From Ranitomeya variabilis (Eukaryota > Chordata > Amphibia > Anura > Dendrobatidae), in NCBI RefSeq assembly GCF_051348905.1, contig NC_135232.1:832566888-832630887 (forward strand): DNA of 64,000 nt, written 5' to 3'. The position numbers and the translations under genes were made by a program. Position 1 is the stretch's first letter. Every line of letters starts with the position of its first letter. Of the stretch, positions 8,802 to 20,140 are shown piece by piece. The notes beneath the pieces were generated by a model. It had not been told where the DNA came from. It made no database searches and saw only the letters and a program-made list of their open reading frames with translations.

Positions 8802-8873
8802 TGGGATGTAGCTCAGTGGTAGAGCGCACGCTTTGCATGTTTGAGGCCCCGGGTTCAATCCCCGGCATCTCGA
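8802..8873 (+). tRNA. tRNA-Ala(TGC)-like A copy, U1:G72 class
   Basis: Same three changes as at 4059; TGC 8834-8836. Follows an A3:U70 B gene, as in five other places. Confidence 0.85.
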
Positions 8874-9000
8874 TGGCCTGGGTTTACGTGCAAAGGACGC
8901 ACTTCCTACAGGTGACTACTTTTCCTTCTCCTTATGTGGTTCCTGCAGTCACTCGGTGAAAGAATTACTTGTCAGTGCTCCATCCCACTAGGAGACTTTT

Positions 9001-9072
9001 GGGGATGTAGCTCAGTGGTAGAGCGCATGCTTCGCATGTATGAGGTCCTGGGTTCAACCCCCAGCATCTCCA
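9001..9072 (+). tRNA. tRNA-Ala-CGC: tRNA-Ala(CGC), canonical B copy
   Basis: Fully paired; CGC 9033-9035. Confidence 0.97.
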
Positions 9073-9592
9073 AACTTTTCCTAATATGGCTAGAAAGCTT
9101 TAGCAAACACACTCACGCTTAGTAGTGTCGTCAAGACTCGCAAGGAATCTTTGACGCTTAAACTGGCTTCTTTGCCAGGTCACATAGCAGGACGAGGCTT
9201 TTTGCCGCGGCAGATTCTAAAGACTGCATGCAACCTAAGGCAAGGGCAACACTTTACCACCCAGTAAAATGTTTTCAATGGGAACTGGACTTTCAACAAA
9301 CTTTGCACAAATCAATAGCACAGGCAAATATAGGAAACTTTCTCTAGCCTGATTAAAGTGGGAAATGTGCAATAGCTTTGCATTAAGGACAAGCTTCAGA
9401 GTCTCTACTTGGTATCATCAGAAAACCGAGTTGGAGTGTCGTGCCGGAAGCTTGAATTGGTCAGCTGATGTATCTCTAAGAATTCACAGAGTTTTTTTCT
9501 CAAGGTGGTTCAGCGATTTGAAAAAAAGCCAACCCTTGTCTGCAAAAATCTTGACCCGTTTCCTGCAAGTTTCTGAAAGTGGTGCAAATAAC

Positions 9593-9664
9593 GGGGATGT
9601 AGCTCAGTGGTAGAGCGCACGCTTTGCATGTGTGAGGCCCCGGGTTCAATCCCCGGCATCTCCA
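9593..9664 (+). tRNA. tRNA-Ala-TGC: tRNA-Ala(TGC), canonical A copy
   Basis: Fully paired; TGC 9625-9627. Confidence 0.97.
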
Positions 9665-9791
9665 TGGCCTGGGTTTACGTGCAAAGGACGCACTTCCTAC
9701 AGGTGACTACTTTTCCTTCTCCTTATGTGGTTCCTGCAGTCACTCGGTGAAAGAATTACTTGTCAGTGCTCCATCCCACTAGGAGACTTTT

Positions 9792-9863
9792 GGGGATGTA
9801 GCTCAGTGGTAGAGCGCATGCTTCGCATGTATGAGGTCCTGGGTTCAACCCCCAGCATCTCCA
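9792..9863 (+). tRNA. tRNA-Ala-CGC: tRNA-Ala(CGC), canonical B copy
   Basis: Fully paired; CGC 9824-9826. Confidence 0.97.
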
Positions 9864-10383
9864 AACTTTTCCTAATATGGCTAGAAAGCTTTAGCAAACA
9901 CACTCACGCTTAGTAGTGTCGTCAAGACTCGCAAGGAATCTTTGACGCTTAAACTGGCTTCTTTGCCAGGTCACATAGCAGGACGAGGCTTTTTGCCGCT
10001 GCAGATTCTAAAGACTGCATGCAACCTAAGGCAAGGGCAACACTTTACCACCCAGTAAAATGTTTTCAATGGGAACTGGACTTTCAACAAACTTTGCACA
10101 AATCAATAGCACAGGCAAATATAGGAAACTTTCTCTAGCCTGATTAAAGTGGGAAATGTGCAATAGCTTTGCATTAAGGACAAGCTTCAGAGTCTCTACT
10201 TGGTATCATCCTAAAACCGAGTTGGAGTGTCGTGCCGGAAGCTTGAATAGGTCCCCTGATGTATCTCTAAGAATTCACAGAGTTTTTTTCTCAAGGTGGT
10301 TCAGCGATTTGAAAAAAAGCCAACCCTTGTCTGCAAAAATCTTGACCCGTTTCCTGCAAGTTTCTGAAAGTGGTGCAAATAAC

Positions 10384-10455
10384 GGGGATGTAGCTCAGTG
10401 GTAGAGCGCACGCTTTGCATGTGTGAGGCCCCGGGTTCAATCCCCGGCATCTCCA
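10384..10455 (+). tRNA. tRNA-Ala-TGC: tRNA-Ala(TGC), canonical A copy
   Basis: Fully paired; TGC 10416-10418. Confidence 0.97.
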
Positions 10456-10582
10456 TGGCCTGGGTTTACGTGCAAAGGACGCACTTCCTACAGGTGACTA
10501 CTTTTCCTTCTCCTTATGTGGTTCCTGCAGTCACTCGGTGAAAGAATTACTTGTCAGTGCTCCATCCCACTAGGAGACTTTT

Positions 10583-10654
10583 GGAGATGTAGCTCAGTGG
10601 TAGAGTGCATGCTTTGCATGTATGAGGTCCTGGGTTCAACCCCCAGCATCTCCA
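10583..10654 (+). tRNA. tRNA-Ala-like (TGC) with A3:U70, near terminator lost
   Basis: Same class as 8212; TGC 10615-10617. Confidence 0.88.
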
Positions 10655-11172
10655 AACTTTCCCTAATGTGGCTAGAAAGCTTTAGCAAACACTCACGCTT
10701 AGTAGTGTCGTCAAGACTCGCAAGGAATATTTGACGCTTAAACTGGCTTCTTTGCCAGGTCACATAGCAGGATGAGGCTTTTTGCCGTGGCAGATTCTAA
10801 AGACTGCATGCAACCTAAGGCAAGGGCAACACGTTACCACCCAGTAAAATGTTTTCAATGGGAACTGGACTTTCAACAAACTTTGCACAAATCAATAGCA
10901 CAGGCAAATATAGGAAACTTTCTCTAGCCTGATTAAAGTGGGAAATGTGCAATAGCTTTGCATTAAAGACAAGCTTCAGAGTCTCTACTTGTTATCATCA
11001 GAAAACCGAGTTGGAGTGTCGTGCCGGAAGCTTGAATAGGTCAGCTGATGTATCTCTAAGAATTCACAGAGTTTTTTTCTCAAGGTGGTTCAGCGATTTG
11101 AATAAATGCCAACCCTTGTCTGCAAAAATCTTGACCCGTTTCCTGCAAGTTTCTGAAAGTGGTGCAAATAAC

Positions 11173-11244
11173 TGGGATGTAGCTCAGTGGTAGAGCGCAC
11201 GCTTTGCATGTTTGAGGCCCCGGGTTCAATCCCCGGCATCTCGA
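11173..11244 (+). tRNA. tRNA-Ala(TGC)-like A copy, U1:G72 class
   Basis: Same class as 4059; TGC 11205-11207. Confidence 0.85.
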
Positions 11245-11371
11245 TGGCCTGGGTTTACGTGCAAAGGACGCACTTCCTACAGGTGACTACTTTTCCTTCT
11301 CCTTATGTGGTTCCTGCAGTCACTCGGTGAAAGAATTACTTGTCAGTGCTCCATCCCACTAGGAGACTTTT

Positions 11372-11443
11372 GGGGATGTAGCTCAGTGGTAGAGCGCATG
11401 CTTCGCATGTATGAGGTCCTGGGTTCAACCCCCAGCATCTCCA
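11372..11443 (+). tRNA. tRNA-Ala-CGC: tRNA-Ala(CGC), canonical B copy
   Basis: Fully paired; CGC 11404-11406. Confidence 0.97.
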
Positions 11444-11963
11444 AACTTTTCCTAATATGGCTAGAAAGCTTTAGCAAACACACTCACGCTTAGTAGTGTC
11501 GTCAAGACTCGCAAGGAATCTTTGACGCTTAAACTGGCTTCTTTGCCAGGTCACATAGCAGGACGAGGCTTTTTGCCGCGGCAGATTCTAAAGACTGCAT
11601 GCAACCTAAGGCAAGGGCAACACTTTACCACCCAGTAAAATGTTTTCAATGGGAACTGGACTTTCAACAAACTTTGCACAAATCAATAGCACAGGCAAAT
11701 ATAGGAAACTTTCTCTAGCCTGATTAAAGTGGGAAATGTGCAATAGCTTTGCATTAAGGACAAGCTTCAGAGTCTCTACTTGGTATCATCAGAAAACCGA
11801 GTTGGAGTGTCGTGCCGGAAGCTTGAATTGGTCAGCTGATGTATCTCTAAGAATTCACAGAGTTTTTTTCTCAAGGTGGTTCAGCGATTTGAAAAAAAGC
11901 CAACCCTTGTCTGCAAAAATCTTGACCCGTTTCCTGCAAGTTTCTGAAAGTGGTGCAAATAAC

Positions 11964-12035
11964 GGGGATGTAGCTCAGTGGTAGAGCGCACGCTTTGCAT
12001 GTGTGAGGCCCCGGGTTCAATCCCCGGCATCTCCA
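11964..12035 (+). tRNA. tRNA-Ala-TGC: tRNA-Ala(TGC), canonical A copy
   Basis: Fully paired; TGC 11996-11998. Confidence 0.97.
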
Positions 12036-12162
12036 TGGCCTGGGTTTACGTGCAAAGGACGCACTTCCTACAGGTGACTACTTTTCCTTCTCCTTATGTG
12101 GTTCCTGCAGTCACTCGGTGAAAGAATTACTTGTCAGTGCTCCATCCCACTGGGAGACTTTT

Positions 12163-12234
12163 GAGGATGTAGCTCAGTGGTAGAGCGCATGCTTCGCATG
12201 TATGAGGTCCTGGGTTCAACCCCCAGCATCTCCA
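12163..12234 (+). tRNA. tRNA-Ala-CGC: tRNA-Ala(CGC), B copy with G2 to A
   Basis: A2:C71 mismatch as at 5049; CGC 12195-12197. Confidence 0.9.
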
Positions 12235-12754
12235 AACTTTTCCTAATATGGCTAGAAAGCTTTAGCAAACACACTCACGCTTAGTAGTGTCGTCAAGACT
12301 CGCAAGGAATCTTTGACGCTTAAACTGGCTTCTTTGCCAGGTCACATAGCAGGACGAGGCTTTTTGTCGCAGCAGATTCTAAAGACTGCATGCAACCTAA
12401 GGCAAGGGCAACACTTTACCACCCAGTAAAATGTTTTCAATGGGAACTGGACTTTCAACAAACTTTGCACAAATCAATAGCACAGGCAAATATAGGAAAC
12501 TTTCTCTAGCCTGATTAAAGTGGGAAATGTGCAATAGCTTTGCATTAAGGACAAGCTTCAGAGTCTCTACTTGGTATCATCCTAAAACCGAGTTGGAGTG
12601 TCGTGCCGGAAGCTTGAATTGGTCAGCTGATGTATCTCTAAGAATTCACAGAGTTTTTTTCTCAAGGTGGTTCAGCGATTTGAAAAAAAGCCAACCCTTG
12701 TCTGCAAAAATCTTGACCCGTTTCCTGCAAGTTTCTGAAAGTGGTGCAAATAAC

Positions 12755-12826
12755 GGGGATGTAGCTCAGTGGTAGAGCGCACGCTTTGCATGTGTGAGGC
12801 CCCGGGTTCAATCCCCGGCATCTCCA
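12755..12826 (+). tRNA. tRNA-Ala-TGC: tRNA-Ala(TGC), canonical A copy
   Basis: Fully paired; TGC 12787-12789. Confidence 0.97.
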
Positions 12827-12953
12827 TGGCCTGGGTTTACGTGCAAAGGACGCACTTCCTACAGGTGACTACTTTTCCTTCTCCTTATGTGGTTCCTGCA
12901 GTCACTCGGTGAAAGAATTACTTGTCAGTGCTCCATCCCACTGGGAGACTTTT

Positions 12954-13025
12954 GAGGATGTAGCTCAGTGGTAGAGCGCATGCTTCGCATGTATGAGGTC
13001 CTGGGTTCAACCCCCAGCATCTCCA
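12954..13025 (+). tRNA. tRNA-Ala-CGC: tRNA-Ala(CGC), B copy with G2 to A
   Basis: A2:C71 mismatch; CGC 12986-12988. Confidence 0.9.
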
Positions 13026-13545
13026 AACTTTTCCTAATATGGCTAGAAAGCTTTAGCAAACACACTCACGCTTAGTAGTGTCGTCAAGACTCGCAAGGAA
13101 TCTTTGACGCTTAAACTGGCTTCTTTGCCAGGTCACATAGCAGGACGAGGCTTTTTGTCGCAGCAGATTCTAAAGACTGCATGCAACCTAAGGCAAGGGC
13201 AACACTTTACCACCCAGTAAAATGTTTTCAATGGGAACTGGACTTTCAACAAACTTTGCACAAATCAATAGCACAGGCAAATATAGGAAACTTTCTCTAG
13301 CCTGATTAAAGTGGGAAATGTGCAATAGCTTTGCATTAAGGACAAGCTTCAGAGTCTCTACTTGGTATCATCCTAAAACCGAGTTGGAGTGTCGTGCCGG
13401 AAGCTTGAATAGGACAGCTGATGTATCTCTAAGAATTCACAGAGTTTTTTTCTCAAGGTGGTTCAGCGATTTGAATAAATGCCAACCCTTGTCTGCAAAA
13501 ATCTTGACCCGTTTCCTGCAAGTTTCTGAAAGTGGTGCAAATAAC

Positions 13546-13617
13546 GGGGATGTAGCTCAGTGGTAGAGCGCACGCTTTGCATGTGTGAGGCCCCGGGTTC
13601 AATCCCCAGCATCTCCA
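13546..13617 (+). tRNA. tRNA-Ala-TGC: tRNA-Ala(TGC), A copy with C50:A64
   Basis: As 5641; TGC 13578-13580. Confidence 0.9.
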
Positions 13618-13744
13618 TGGCCTGGGTTTACGTGCAAAGGACGCACTTCCTACAGGTGACTACTTTTCCTTCTCCTTATGTGGTTCCTGCAGTCACTCGT
13701 TGAAAGAATTACTTGTCAGTGCTCCATCCCACTAGGAGACTTTT

Positions 13745-13816
13745 GGGGATGTAGCTCAGTGGTAGAGCGCATGCTTCGCATGTATGAGGTCCTGGGTTCA
13801 ACCCCCAGCATCTCCA
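13745..13816 (+). tRNA. tRNA-Ala-CGC: tRNA-Ala(CGC), canonical B copy
   Basis: Fully paired; CGC 13777-13779. Confidence 0.97.
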
Positions 13817-14336
13817 AACTTTTCCTAATATGGCTAGAAAGCTTTAGCAAACACACTCACGCTTAGTAGTGTCGTCAAGACTCGCAAGGAATCTTTGACG
13901 CTTAAACTGGCTTCTTTGCCAGGTCACATAGCAGGACGAGGCTTTTTGCCGCGGCAGATTCTAAAGACTGCATGCAACCTAAGGCAAGGGCAACACTTTA
14001 CCACCCAGTAAAATGTTTTCAATGGGAACTGGACTTTCAACAAACTTTGCACAAATCAATAGCACAGGCAAATATAGGAAACTTTCTCTAGCCTGATTAA
14101 AGTGGGAAATGTGCAATAGCTTTGCATTAAGGACAAGCTTCAGAGTCTCTACTTGGTATCATCAGAAAACCGAGTTGGAGTGTCGTGCCGGAAGCTTGAA
14201 TTGGTCAGCTGATGTATCTCTAAGAATTCACAGAGTTTTTTTCTCAAGGTGGTTCAGCGATTTGAAAAAAAGCCAACCCTTGTCTGCAAAAATCTTGACC
14301 CGTTTCCTGCAAGTTTCTGAAAGTGGTGCAAATAAC

Positions 14337-14408
14337 GGGGATGTAGCTCAGTGGTAGAGCGCACGCTTTGCATGTGTGAGGCCCCGGGTTCAATCCCCAG
14401 CATCTCCA
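14337..14408 (+). tRNA. tRNA-Ala-TGC: tRNA-Ala(TGC), A copy with C50:A64
   Basis: As 5641; TGC 14369-14371. Confidence 0.9.
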
Positions 14409-14535
14409 TGGCCTGGGTTTACGTGCAAAGGACGCACTTCCTACAGGTGACTACTTTTCCTTCTCCTTATGTGGTTCCTGCAGTCACTCGGTGAAAGAAT
14501 TACTTGTCAGTGCTCCATCCCACTAGGAGACTTTT

Positions 14536-14607
14536 GGGGATGTAGCTCAGTGGTAGAGCGCATGCTTCGCATGTATGAGGTCCTGGGTTCAACCCCCAGC
14601 ATCTCCA
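14536..14607 (+). tRNA. tRNA-Ala-CGC: tRNA-Ala(CGC), canonical B copy
   Basis: Fully paired; CGC 14568-14570. Confidence 0.97.
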
Positions 14608-15127
14608 AACTTTTCCTAATATGGCTAGAAAGCTTTAGCAAACACACTCACGCTTAGTAGTGTCGTAAAGACTCGCCAGAAATCTTTGACGCTTAAACTG
14701 GCTTCTTTGCCAGGTCACATAGCAGGACGAGGCTTTTTGCCGCGACAGATTCTAAAGACTGCATGCAACCTAAGGCAAGGGCAACACTTTACCACCCAGT
14801 AAAATGTTTTCAATGGGAACTGGACTTTCAACAAACTTTGCACAAATCAATAGCACAGGCAAATATAGGAAACTTTCTCTAGCCTGATTAAAGTGGGAAA
14901 TGTGCAATAGCTTTGCATTAAGGACAAGCTTCAGAGTCTCTACTTGGTATCATCCTAAAACCGAGTTGGAGTGTCGTGCCGGAAGCTTGAATAGGTCCGC
15001 TGATGTATCTCTAAGAATTCACAGAGTTTTTTTCTCAAGGTGGTTCAGCGATTTGAAAAAAAGCCAACCCTTGTCTGCAAAAATCTTGACCCGTTTCCTG
15101 CAAGTTTCTGAAAGTGGTGCAAATAAC

Positions 15128-15199
15128 GGGGATGTAGCTCAGTGGTAGAGCGCACGCTTTGCATGTGTGAGGCCCCGGGTTCAATCCCCGGCATCTCCA
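15128..15199 (+). tRNA. tRNA-Ala-TGC: tRNA-Ala(TGC), canonical A copy
   Basis: Fully paired; TGC 15160-15162. Confidence 0.97.
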
Positions 15200-15326
15200 T
15201 GGCCTGGGTTTACGTGCAAAGGACGCACTTCCTACAGGTGACTACTTTTCCTTCTCCTTATGTGGTTCCTGCAGTCACTCGGTGAAAGAATTACTTGTCA
15301 GTGCTCCATCCCACTAGGAGACTTTT

Positions 15327-15398
15327 GGAGATGTAGCTCAGTGGTAGAGTGCATGCTTTGCATGTATGAGGTCCTGGGTTCAACCCCCAGCATCTCCA
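15327..15398 (+). tRNA. tRNA-Ala-like (TGC) with A3:U70, near terminator lost
   Basis: Same class as 8212; TGC 15359-15361. Unlike most of its class it is not followed by a U1:G72 A gene. Confidence 0.88.
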
Positions 15399-15916
15399 AA
15401 CTTTCCCTAATATGGCTAGAAAGCTTTAGCAAACACTCACGCTTAGTAGTGTCGTCAAGACTCGCAAGGAATATTTGACGCTTAAACTGGCTTCTTTGCC
15501 AGGTCACATAGCAGGATGAGGCTTTTTGCCGTGGCAGATTCTAAAGACTGCATGCAACCTAAGGCAAGGGCAACACTTTACCACCCAGTAAAATGTTTTC
15601 AATGGGAACTGGACTTTCAACAAACTTTGCACAAATCAATAGCACAGGCAAATATAGGAAACTTTCTCTAGCCTGATTAAAGTGGGAAATGTGCAATAGC
15701 TTTGCATTAAGGACAAGCTTCAGAGTCTCTACTTGGTATCATCCTAAAACCGAGTTGGAGTGTCGTGCCGGAAGCTTGAATAGGTCCGCTGATGTATCTC
15801 TAAGAATTCACAGAGTTTTTTTCTCAAGGTGGTTTAGCGATTTGAATAAATGCCAACCCTTGTCTGCAAAAATCTTGACCCGTTTCCTGCAAGTTTCTGA
15901 AAGTGGTGCAAATAAC

Positions 15917-15988
15917 GGGGATGTAGCTCAGTGGTAGAGCGCACGCTTTGCATGTGTGAGGCCCCGGGTTCAATCCCCAGCATCAACA
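15917..15988 (+). tRNA. Damaged tRNA-Ala(TGC) A copy, acceptor 3' strand changed
   Basis: The 3' acceptor strand reads CATCAAC: U70 and C71 are both A, so G3 and G2 are unpaired and the alanine identity pair is gone. It also has C50:A64. TGC 15949-15951. Unique in the window and probably non-functional. Confidence 0.8.
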
Positions 15989-16115
15989 TGGCCTGGGTTT
16001 ACGTGCAAAGGACGCACTTCCTACAGGTGACTACTTTTCCTTCTCCTTATGTGGTTCCTGCAGTCACTCGGTGAAAGAATTACTTGTCAGTGCTCCATCC
16101 CACTAGGAGACTTTT

Positions 16116-16187
16116 GGGGATGTAGCTCAGTGGTAGAGCGCATGCTTCGCATGTATGAGGTCCTGGGTTCAACCCCCAGCATCTCCA
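16116..16187 (+). tRNA. tRNA-Ala-CGC: tRNA-Ala(CGC), canonical B copy
   Basis: Fully paired; CGC 16148-16150. Confidence 0.97.
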
Positions 16188-16707
16188 AACTTTTCCTAAT
16201 ATGGCTAGAAAGCTTTAGCAAACACACTCACGCTTAGTAGTGTCGTCAAGACTCGCAAGGAATCTTTGACGCTTAAACTGGCTTCTTTGCCAGGTCACAT
16301 AGCAGGACGAGGCTTTTTGCCGCGGCAGATTCTAAAGACTGCATGCAACCTAAGGCAAGGGCAACACTTTACCACCCAGTAAAATGTTTTCAATGGGAAC
16401 TGGACTTTCAACAAACTTTGCACAAATCAATAGCACAGGCAAATATAGGAAACTTTCTCTAGCCTGATTAAAGTGGGAAATGTGCAATAGCTTTGCATTA
16501 AGGACAAGCTTCAGAGTCTCTACTTGGTATCATCCTAAAACCGAGTTGGAGTGTCGTGCCGGAAGCTTGAATAGGTCCCCTGATGTATCTCTAAGAATTC
16601 ACAGAGTTTTTTTCTCAAGGTGGTTCAGCGATTTGAAAAAAAGCCAACCCTTGTCTGCAAAAATCTTGACCCGTTTCCTGCAAGTTTCTGAAAGTGGTGC
16701 AAATAAC

Positions 16708-16779
16708 GGGGATGTAGCTCAGTGGTAGAGCGCACGCTTTGCATGTGTGAGGCCCCGGGTTCAATCGCCGGCATCTCCA
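16708..16779 (+). tRNA. tRNA-Ala(TGC) A copy with B-box change
   Basis: T arm reads CCGGG TTCAATC GCCGG: C61 to G breaks the closing pair G53:C61 and alters the B box. TGC 16740-16742. Both TFIIIC binding and T-arm folding should suffer. Unique in the window. Confidence 0.85.
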
Positions 16780-16906
16780 TGGCCTGGGTTTACGTGCAAA
16801 GGACGCACTTCCTACAGGTGACTACTTTTCCTTCTCCTTATGTGGTTCCTGCAGTCACTCGGTGAAAGAATTACTTGTCAGTGCTCCATCCCACTAGGAG
16901 ACTTTT

Positions 16907-16978
16907 GGAGATGTAGCTCAGTGGTAGAGTGCATGCTTTGCATGTATGAGGTCCTGGGTTCAACCCCCAGCATCTCCA
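16907..16978 (+). tRNA. tRNA-Ala-like (TGC) with A3:U70, near terminator lost
   Basis: Same class as 8212; TGC 16939-16941. Here a TTTT at 17075-17078, absent from sister copies, offers a slightly earlier stop. Confidence 0.88.
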
Positions 16979-17496
16979 AACTTTCCCTAATATGGCTAGA
17001 AAGCTTTAGCAAACACTCACGCTTAGTAGTGTCGTCAAGACTCGCAAGGAATATTTGACGCTTAAACTGGCTTCTTTTCCAGGTCACATAGCAGGATGAG
17101 GCTTTTTGCCGTGGCAGATTCTAAAGACTGCATGCAACCTAAGGCAAGGGCAACACTTTACCACCCAGTAAAATGTTTTCAATGGGAACTGGACTTTCAA
17201 CAAACTTTGCACAAATCAATAGCACAGGCAAATATAGGAAACTTTCTCTAGCCTGATTAAAGTGGGAAATGTGCAATAGCTTTGCATTAAAGACAAGCTT
17301 CAGAGTCTCTACTTGTTATCATCAGAAAACCGAGTTGGAGTGTCGTGCCGGAAGCTTGAATAGGTCAGCTGATGTATCTCTAAGAATTCACAGAGTTTTT
17401 TTCTCAAGGTGGTTCAGCGATTTGAATAAATGCCAACCCTTGTCTGCAAAAATCTTGACCCGTTTCCTGCAAGTTTCTGAAAGTGGTGCAAATAAC

Positions 17497-17568
17497 TGGG
17501 ATGTAGCTCAGTGGTAGAGCGCACGCTTTGCATGTTTGAGGCCCCGGGTTCAATCCCCGGCATCTCGA
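17497..17568 (+). tRNA. tRNA-Ala(TGC)-like A copy, U1:G72 class
   Basis: Same class as 4059; TGC 17529-17531. Confidence 0.85.
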
Positions 17569-17695
17569 TGGCCTGGGTTTACGTGCAAAGGACGCACTTC
17601 CTACAGGTGACTACTTTTCCTTCTCCTTATGTGGTTCCTGCAGTCACTCGGTGAAAGAATTACTTGTCAGTGCTCCATCCCACTAGGAGACTTTT

Positions 17696-17767
17696 GGGGA
17701 TGTAGCTCAGTGGTAGAGCGCATGCTTCGCATGTATGAGGTCCTGGGTTCAACCCCCAGCATCTCCA
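17696..17767 (+). tRNA. tRNA-Ala-CGC: tRNA-Ala(CGC), canonical B copy
   Basis: Fully paired; CGC 17728-17730. Confidence 0.97.
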
Positions 17768-18287
17768 AACTTTTCCTAATATGGCTAGAAAGCTTTAGCA
17801 AACACACTCACGCTTAGTAGTGTCGTCAAGACTCGCAAGGAATCTTTGACGCTTAAACTGGCTTCTTTGCCAGGTCACATAGCAGGACGAGGCTTTTTGC
17901 CGCGGCAGATTCTAAAGACTGCATGCAACCTAAGGCAAGGGCAACACTTTACCACCCAGTAAAATGTTTTCAATGGGAACTGGACTTTCAACAAACTTTG
18001 CACAAATCAATAGCACAGGCAAATATAGGAAACTTTCTCTAGCCTGATTAAAGTGGGAAATGTGCAATAGCTTTGCATTAAGGACAAGCTTCAGAGTCTC
18101 TACTTGGTATCATCAGAAAACCGAGTTGGAGTGTCGTGCCGGAAGCTTGAATTGGTCAGCTGATGTATCTCTAAGAATTCACAGAGTTTTTTTCTCAAGG
18201 TGGTTCAGCGATTTGAAAAAAAGCCAACCCTTGTCTGCAAAAATCTTGACCCGTTTCCTGCAAGTTTCTGAAAGTGGTGCAAATAAC

Positions 18288-18359
18288 GGGGATGTAGCTC
18301 AGTGGTAGAGCGCACGCTTTGCATGTGTGAGGCCCCGGGTTCAATCCCCGGCATCTCCA
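18288..18359 (+). tRNA. tRNA-Ala-TGC: tRNA-Ala(TGC), canonical A copy
   Basis: Fully paired; TGC 18320-18322. Confidence 0.97.
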
Positions 18360-18486
18360 TGGCCTGGGTTTACGTGCAAAGGACGCACTTCCTACAGGTG
18401 ACTACTTTTCCTTCTCCTTATGTGGTTCCTGCAGTCACTCGGTGAAAGAATTACTTGTCAGTGCTCCATCCCACTGGGAGACTTTT

Positions 18487-18558
18487 GAGGATGTAGCTCA
18501 GTGGTAGAGCGCATGCTTCGCATGTATGAGGTCCTGGGTTCAACCCCCAGCATCTCCA
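18487..18558 (+). tRNA. tRNA-Ala-CGC: tRNA-Ala(CGC), B copy with G2 to A
   Basis: A2:C71 mismatch; CGC 18519-18521. Confidence 0.9.
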
Positions 18559-19078
18559 AACTTTTCCTAATATGGCTAGAAAGCTTTAGCAAACACACTC
18601 ACGCTTAGTAGTGTCGTCAAGACTCGCAAGGAATCTTTGACGCTTAAACTGGCTTCTTTGCCAGGTCACATAGCAGGACGAGGCTTTTTGTCGCAGCAGA
18701 TTCTAAAGACTGCATGCAACCTAAGGCAAGGGCAACACTTTACCACCCAGTAAAATGTTTTCAATGGGAACTGGACTTTCAACAAACTTTGCACAAATCA
18801 ATAGCACAGGCAAATATAGGAAACTTTCTCTAGCCTGATTAAAGTGGGAAATGTGCAATAGCTTTGCATTAAGGACAAGCTTCAGAGTCTCTACTTGGTA
18901 TCATCCTAAAACCGAGTTGGAGTGTCGTGCCGGAAGCTTGAATAGGACAGCTGATGTATCTCTAAGAATTCACAGAGTTTTTTTCTCAAGGTGGTTCAGC
19001 GATTTGAATAAATGCCAACCCTTGTCTGCAAAAATCTTGACCCGTTTCCTGCAAGTTTCTGAAAGTGGTGCAAATAAC

Positions 19079-19150
19079 GGGGATGTAGCTCAGTGGTAGA
19101 GCGCACGCTTTGCATGTGTGAGGCCCCGGGTTCAATCCCCAGCATCTCCA
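19079..19150 (+). tRNA. tRNA-Ala-TGC: tRNA-Ala(TGC), A copy with C50:A64
   Basis: As 5641; TGC 19111-19113. Confidence 0.9.
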
Positions 19151-19277
19151 TGGCCTGGGTTTACGTGCAAAGGACGCACTTCCTACAAGTGACTACTTTT
19201 CCTTCTCCTTATGTGGTTCCTGCAGTCACTCGTTGAAAGAATTACTTGTCAGTGCTCCATCCCACTAGAAGACTTTT

Positions 19278-19349
19278 GGGGATGTAGCTCAGTGGTAGAG
19301 CGCACGCTTCGCATGTATGAGGTCCTGGGTTCAACCCCCAGCATCTCCA
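19278..19349 (+). tRNA. tRNA-Ala-CGC: tRNA-Ala(CGC), B copy with A-type 5' anticodon stem
   Basis: The anticodon stem reads CACGC/GTATG: C29 faces A41. CACGC is the A-copy form, so either a T-to-C change or a tiny conversion tract from gene A. CGC 19310-19312. Confidence 0.87.
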
Positions 19350-19869
19350 AACTTTTCCTAATATGGCTAGAAAGCTTTAGCAAACACACTCACGCTTAGT
19401 AGTGTCGTCAAGACTCGCAAGGAATCTTTGACGCTTAAACTGGCTTCTTTGCCAGGTCACATAGCAGGACGAGGCTTTTTGCCGCGGCAGATTCTAAAGA
19501 CTGCATGCAACCTAAGGCAAGGGCAACACTTTACCACCCAGTAAAATGTTTTCAATGGGAACTGGACTTTCAACAAACTTTGCACAAATCAATAGCACAG
19601 GCAAATATAGGAAACTTTCTCTAGCCTGATTAAAGTGGGAAATGTGCAATAGCTTTGCATTAAGGACAAGCTTCAGAGTCTCTACTTGGTATCATCAGAA
19701 AACCGAGTTGGAGTGTCGTGCCGGAAGCTTGAATTGGTCAGCTGATGTATCTCTAAGAATTCACAGAGTTTTTTTCTCAAGGTGGTTCAGCGATTTGAAA
19801 AAAAGCCAACCCTTGTCTGCAAAAATCTTGACCCGTTTCCTGCAAGTTTCTGAAAGTGGTGCAAATAAC

Positions 19870-19941
19870 GGGGATGTAGCTCAGTGGTAGAGCGCACGCT
19901 TTGCATGTGTGAGGCCCCGGGTTCAATCCCCGGCATCTCCA
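19870..19941 (+). tRNA. tRNA-Ala-TGC: tRNA-Ala(TGC), canonical A copy
   Basis: Fully paired; TGC 19902-19904. Confidence 0.97.
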
Positions 19942-20068
19942 TGGCCTGGGTTTACGTGCAAAGGACGCACTTCCTACAGGTGACTACTTTTCCTTCTCCT
20001 TATGTGGTTCCTGCAGTCACTCGGTGAAAGAATTACTTGTCAGTGCTCCATCCCACTAGGAGACTTTT

Positions 20069-20140
20069 GGGGATGTAGCTCAGTGGTAGAGCGCATGCTT
20101 CGCATGTATGAGGTCCTGGGTTCAACCCCCAGCATCTCCA
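20069..20140 (+). tRNA. tRNA-Ala-CGC: tRNA-Ala(CGC), canonical B copy
   Basis: Fully paired; CGC 20101-20103. Confidence 0.97.

Larger units (their letters stand above)
7785..12526 (+). repeat. Three-unit block repeated in tandem (2371-bp period)
   Basis: Units at 7785-10155 and 10156-12526 carry the same order of marks: a GGTCCCCTG spacer variant with an A3:U70 B gene, a U1:G72 A gene, then a GAATTGGTC spacer type. The copies differ at the last B gene (G2 in the first, A2 in the second), so the match is not perfect to the end. Confidence 0.85.
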
